Shown here one piece after another: positions 4,622 through 5,178 of a stretch of 5,178 nt of DNA. This stretch comes from Pseudomonadota bacterium (GTDB lineage Bacteria > Myxococcota_A > Polyangia > Haliangiales > Haliangiaceae). A model generated the notes under the pieces. It was given only the letters and a program-made list of their open reading frames with translations. It was not told the origin of the DNA and did not search any database. The stretch spans positions 1 to 5,178 of the forward strand of contig JAEYYV010000067.1 in the NCBI GenBank assembly GCA_023428295.1, written 5' to 3'. Both the position numbers and the translations under genes were made by a program. Numbering within the stretch: the first letter of the stretch is position 1; each line of letters begins with the position of its first letter.

Positions 4622-5178
4622 GTGACCGCCTTCGAGCATGCGTCGGTGCTTCCGGCCGAGGTGCTCGAGTACCTAGCTCCGCGAGATCACGGGGTTTACG
4701 TCGATGGAACCCTCGGCGGCGCGGGCCACGCAGCGGCCCTCTTGAAGCGCGCTCCGCTCGCATCCTTGATCGGGATCGACCGCGACCCGTCAGCGCTCGA
4801 AGCAGCGCGCCTCCGGCTCGCGCCGTTCGGTGACCGAGCCCGCCTGGTTCACGCCGACTATGTGGATATTCCTCGGGTTCTGGCGGACCTCGAGGTCCCG
4901 AAGGTCGACGGCATCCTGCTCGACCTCGGGGTCAGCTCGCCGCAGCTCGACCACGCCGAGCGAGGCTTCTCGTTCACCAAGCCCGGTCCACTCGACATGC
5001 GCATGGACCCGACCCGAGGGCAGACGGTCCTCGAGCTCCTGCACGAGCTGGACGAGCGGGAGCTCTCGCGCGTGATCAGCGACTACGGCGAGGAGCGCTA
5101 CGCGAAGCGGATCGCGCGCCTCATCAAAGAGGCGCTGCTCGACGACCGGATCGCCACCACGATCGATCTCGCCCAGGT
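4622..5178 (+). CDS. rsmH: 16S rRNA (cytosine(1402)-N4)-methyltransferase, N-terminal part (3' end outside the window)
   Basis: RsmH (MraW) uses SAM to methylate N4 of C1402 of 16S rRNA in the decoding centre of the small subunit. The visible 185 residues cover more than half of the usual ~310. Family motifs appear in order: EHASVLPAEVLEYL (5-18), the SAM-binding DGTLGGAGH (28-36), IGIDRDP (50-56), DLGVSSPQLD (101-110), RGFSF (114-118) and LDMRMD (124-129), then YGEERYAKRIAR. The start is GTG 4622: an in-frame TAA at 4610-4612 excludes anything further upstream, and the distance to the first conserved block is normal. GGTGGT at 4605-4610 is only a poor ribosome-binding match. rsmH normally heads the dcw cluster after mraZ; here no mraZ precedes it, and a divergent Fic-like gene lies upstream instead. 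ftsL, ftsI and mur genes may follow outside the window. Confidence 0.96.
   Translation, partial: MTAFEHASVLPAEVLEYLAPRDHGVYVDGTLGGAGHAAALLKRAPLASLIGIDRDPSALEAARLRLAPFGDRARLVHADYVDIPRVLADLEVPKVDGILLDLGVSSPQLDHAERGFSFTKPGPLDMRMDPTRGQTVLELLHELDERELSRVISDYGEERYAKRIARLIKEALLDDRIATTIDLAQ

Overview
The window is GC-rich, with strongly GC-biased third codon positions and tightly packed genes on both strands. A cysteine-rich lipoprotein of a type common in Myxococcota, a candidate sigma-54 promoter and near-leaderless gene starts suggest a myxobacterium, perhaps of the Sandaracinus/Polyangia kind. That assignment is an inference from style, not from a marker gene. The window looks like chromosome: two housekeeping genes (ahcY and rsmH) sit at its ends and there is no mobile element, tRNA, rRNA or CRISPR array.

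Layout. Bases 2-469 (+) are the C-terminal third of S-adenosylhomocysteine hydrolase. Next is a small, very aromatic two-helix membrane protein (509-742, +). Its stop codon directly abuts the stop of a convergent four-helix membrane protein (743-1165, -), which has a sigma-54-like promoter. Upstream of that on the minus strand is a secreted lipoprotein with seven four-cysteine modules (1277-2251, -). It diverges from an unrecognised 193-residue protein (2445-3026, +), and the 193-bp space between them carries a palindrome next to a -10 element. The minus strand then holds arfB (3140-3562), a ribosome-rescue peptidyl-tRNA hydrolase. Upstream of it is a 271-residue Fic-fold protein (3651-4466) whose catalytic motif has been rewritten, driven by a good sigma-70-type promoter. 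A 155-bp divergent spacer leads to rsmH (4622 to the window end, +), the 16S rRNA C1402 N4-methyltransferase that usually sits at the head of the division and cell-wall (dcw) cluster.

How the genes relate. No single pathway ties the window together. Two themes recur: S-adenosylmethionine chemistry (AhcY removes the product inhibitor of methyltransferases such as RsmH) and translation (RsmH acts on the decoding centre, ArfB rescues stalled ribosomes). The most unusual item is the Fic-like protein: the fold signature is well kept, but the catalytic His and the acidic/GN part of HPFx(D/E)GNGR are replaced. The second theme is regulatory: three genes carry a -10-like hexamer so close to the ATG that transcription should begin at, or 3 nt before, the start codon.
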